Assembly (NCBI GenBank): GCA_963792655.1
Contig: CAWBWU010000003.1
Coordinates: 620,001 to 684,000, forward strand
Reading direction: 5' to 3'
Length of the DNA stretch: 64,000 bases
From: DOZZ01 sp963792655
GTDB lineage: Bacteria > Acidobacteriota > Terriglobia > Bryobacterales > Bryobacteraceae
In this document: positions 63,328 through 64,000 of the stretch, piece by piece
How the letters are laid out: every line of letters starts with the position of its first letter
How positions within the stretch are numbered: position 1 is the stretch's first letter
The notes under the pieces: generated by a model
Seen by the model: the letters and a program-made list of their open reading frames with translations, nothing else
Database searches by the model: none
Told to the model about the DNA's origin: nothing
Made by a program: the position numbers and the translations under genes

Positions 63328-64000
63328 ATGGCAGCCATGGCAATGGTTCCCGGGTATCTGACGGGGCCGGCAGAACGTTCGGCGGGGATCAGAGCCCAGC
63401 CTCGCGGCGATGGCCAGCAGCAACCGAGACTTGGCTTGGATCCTGATTCGATACTCGTAGAGCGGTGTTTGTCTGGCGACAATGCCGCGTGGGAAGAACT
63501 GATCAGCGCCCACACCCGTCGTGTGTACGGAATCTGTTACCGCTTCACCGGCAGCGACGCCCAGGCCCAGGACCTTACGCAGGAAGTATTTCTCCGCATC
63601 TTCAAAACAGTGCGGAGCTTCCGGGCTTCGGAGGGAGCGTTCTCGACATGGAGCGCGCGGCTCACCCGCAATTTGCTGATCGACCATTACCGGCGCAGCA
63701 AGCACGAACGCGTGACGGATTCGATTGAGGCGCAGTTGCCGGTGCTCGAAGAAGGTGTATCGAGCAACATCGCGCGGCCGGATCAGTTGATGCAGAACGT
63801 GCAGGCGAGCGGCATACTGCAAGGGGCGTTGCAAAAGCTTTCGCCCGAGTTGCGCGAGACGGTCATCTTAAGGGATTTGCAGGATATGGAATACCGGGAA
63901 ATCGCGTCGGTGCTGCGCATCCCGGAGGGGACGGTGAAATCGAGATTAAACCGGGGCCGCGCTGAATTGGCGAGGATCCTGAAGAAGCAGAGAGCGTCGT
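63328..64000 (+). CDS. ECF-type RNA polymerase sigma factor (3' end outside the window)
   Basis: ATG 63328 opens a frame that stays open to the right edge (about 224 residues). Region 2 is GICYRFTGSDAQAQDLTQEV and FLRIFKTVRSF with the helix ending ARLTRNLLIDHYRR. Region 4 is LQKLSPELRETVILRDLQDM plus EYREIASVLRIPEGTVKSRL, the canonical helix-turn-helix for -35 recognition. The N-terminal ~45 residues before region 2 are a variable extension. A GGAGGAG ribosome-binding stretch lies about 15 bases upstream. An anti-sigma gene would be expected next but lies beyond the window. Confidence 0.88.
   Translation, partial: MAAMAMVPGYLTGPAERSAGIRAQPRGDGQQQPRLGLDPDSILVERCLSGDNAAWEELISAHTRRVYGICYRFTGSDAQAQDLTQEVFLRIFKTVRSFRASEGAFSTWSARLTRNLLIDHYRRSKHERVTDSIEAQLPVLEEGVSSNIARPDQLMQNVQASGILQGALQKLSPELRETVILRDLQDMEYREIASVLRIPEGTVKSRLNRGRAELARILKKQRAS

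Noticed and set aside
1..64000. CRISPR array, prophage or insertion sequence
   Set aside because: No spaced direct repeats, integrase, capsid or transposase reading frames were found in any frame.
1..64000. tRNA or rRNA genes
   Set aside because: Intergenic gaps are short and none shows a cloverleaf with the T-arm GGTTCRA pattern or rRNA-like stretches; a tRNA scan would confirm.

Overview
The window is bacterial, GC-rich and densely coded. It most likely comes from an acidobacterium of the Solibacter/Bryobacter group. Two secreted proteins end in the C-terminal domain known from Solibacter (TIGR03437 type). There are two DUF1549/DUF1553 + DUF1501 gene pairs, a fused LptC/LptA-like protein, and a caa3 oxidase operon with a tethered cytochrome. 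No rRNA, tRNA, CRISPR array, prophage or insertion sequence was seen. The assignment rests on recognised protein families only.

Layout. 0-4.4 kb: envelope export, with a permease remnant, a strange Wzt-like ABC protein, LptC/LptA and LptB. 4.4-19.3 kb: housekeeping and transport genes, including a receiver protein, GH3 hexosaminidase, ABC-2 exporter, FAH-family hydrolase, M1 peptidase, ComEC, a LacI regulator coupled to an MFS carrier, a beta-propeller protein and a CDF zinc exporter. 19.5-31 kb: large secreted Ig-like proteins, the first DUF1549/DUF1501 pair, a metallo-hydrolase, a cupin and a proline/tyrosine-repeat protein. 31-45.7 kb: SDR, YchF, RsmG, the second DUF1549/DUF1501 pair (with a cytochrome-like N-terminus), ribosomal protein S1, a two-component pair with a sigma-54 activator, and PurH. 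45.7-52.5 kb: a choice-of-anchor-P-like secreted protein, HemB, a 50-residue cysteine-pair protein, SerRS, ThuA-like protein and pyrophosphatase. 52.5-60.7 kb (minus strand): one compact respiratory operon, running from a PQQ alcohol dehydrogenase with the Asp-Tyr-Asp motif of lanthanide enzymes, through a XoxJ/MoxJ-like binding protein and a cytochrome c, to CtaC-CtaD-CtaE, an unnamed membrane protein, CtaG, a second cytochrome and a GlcG-like protein. 60.9-64 kb: RpoD, NrdR and the start of an ECF sigma factor.

How the parts work together. The 52.5-60.7 kb block looks like a complete chain: periplasmic alcohol oxidation passes electrons through c-type cytochromes to a proton-pumping caa3 oxidase, with the copper-assembly factor CtaG encoded in the same operon. 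Most junctions in it are 4-base ATGA overlaps.

Caution. At least a dozen genes are split by frameshifts although their motifs are intact when frames are joined (ychF, the second DUF1501 gene, purH, ctaC/D/E, the PQQ dehydrogenase and its binding protein, lacI and others). They cluster at 32.8-39.8 and 54-60.7 kb and are most simply read as indel errors in the assembly. Coordinates for these genes span the joined frames. A second window-wide pattern is a TANNNT hexamer 6-13 bases before many start codons, suggesting leaderless or very short-leader transcripts.
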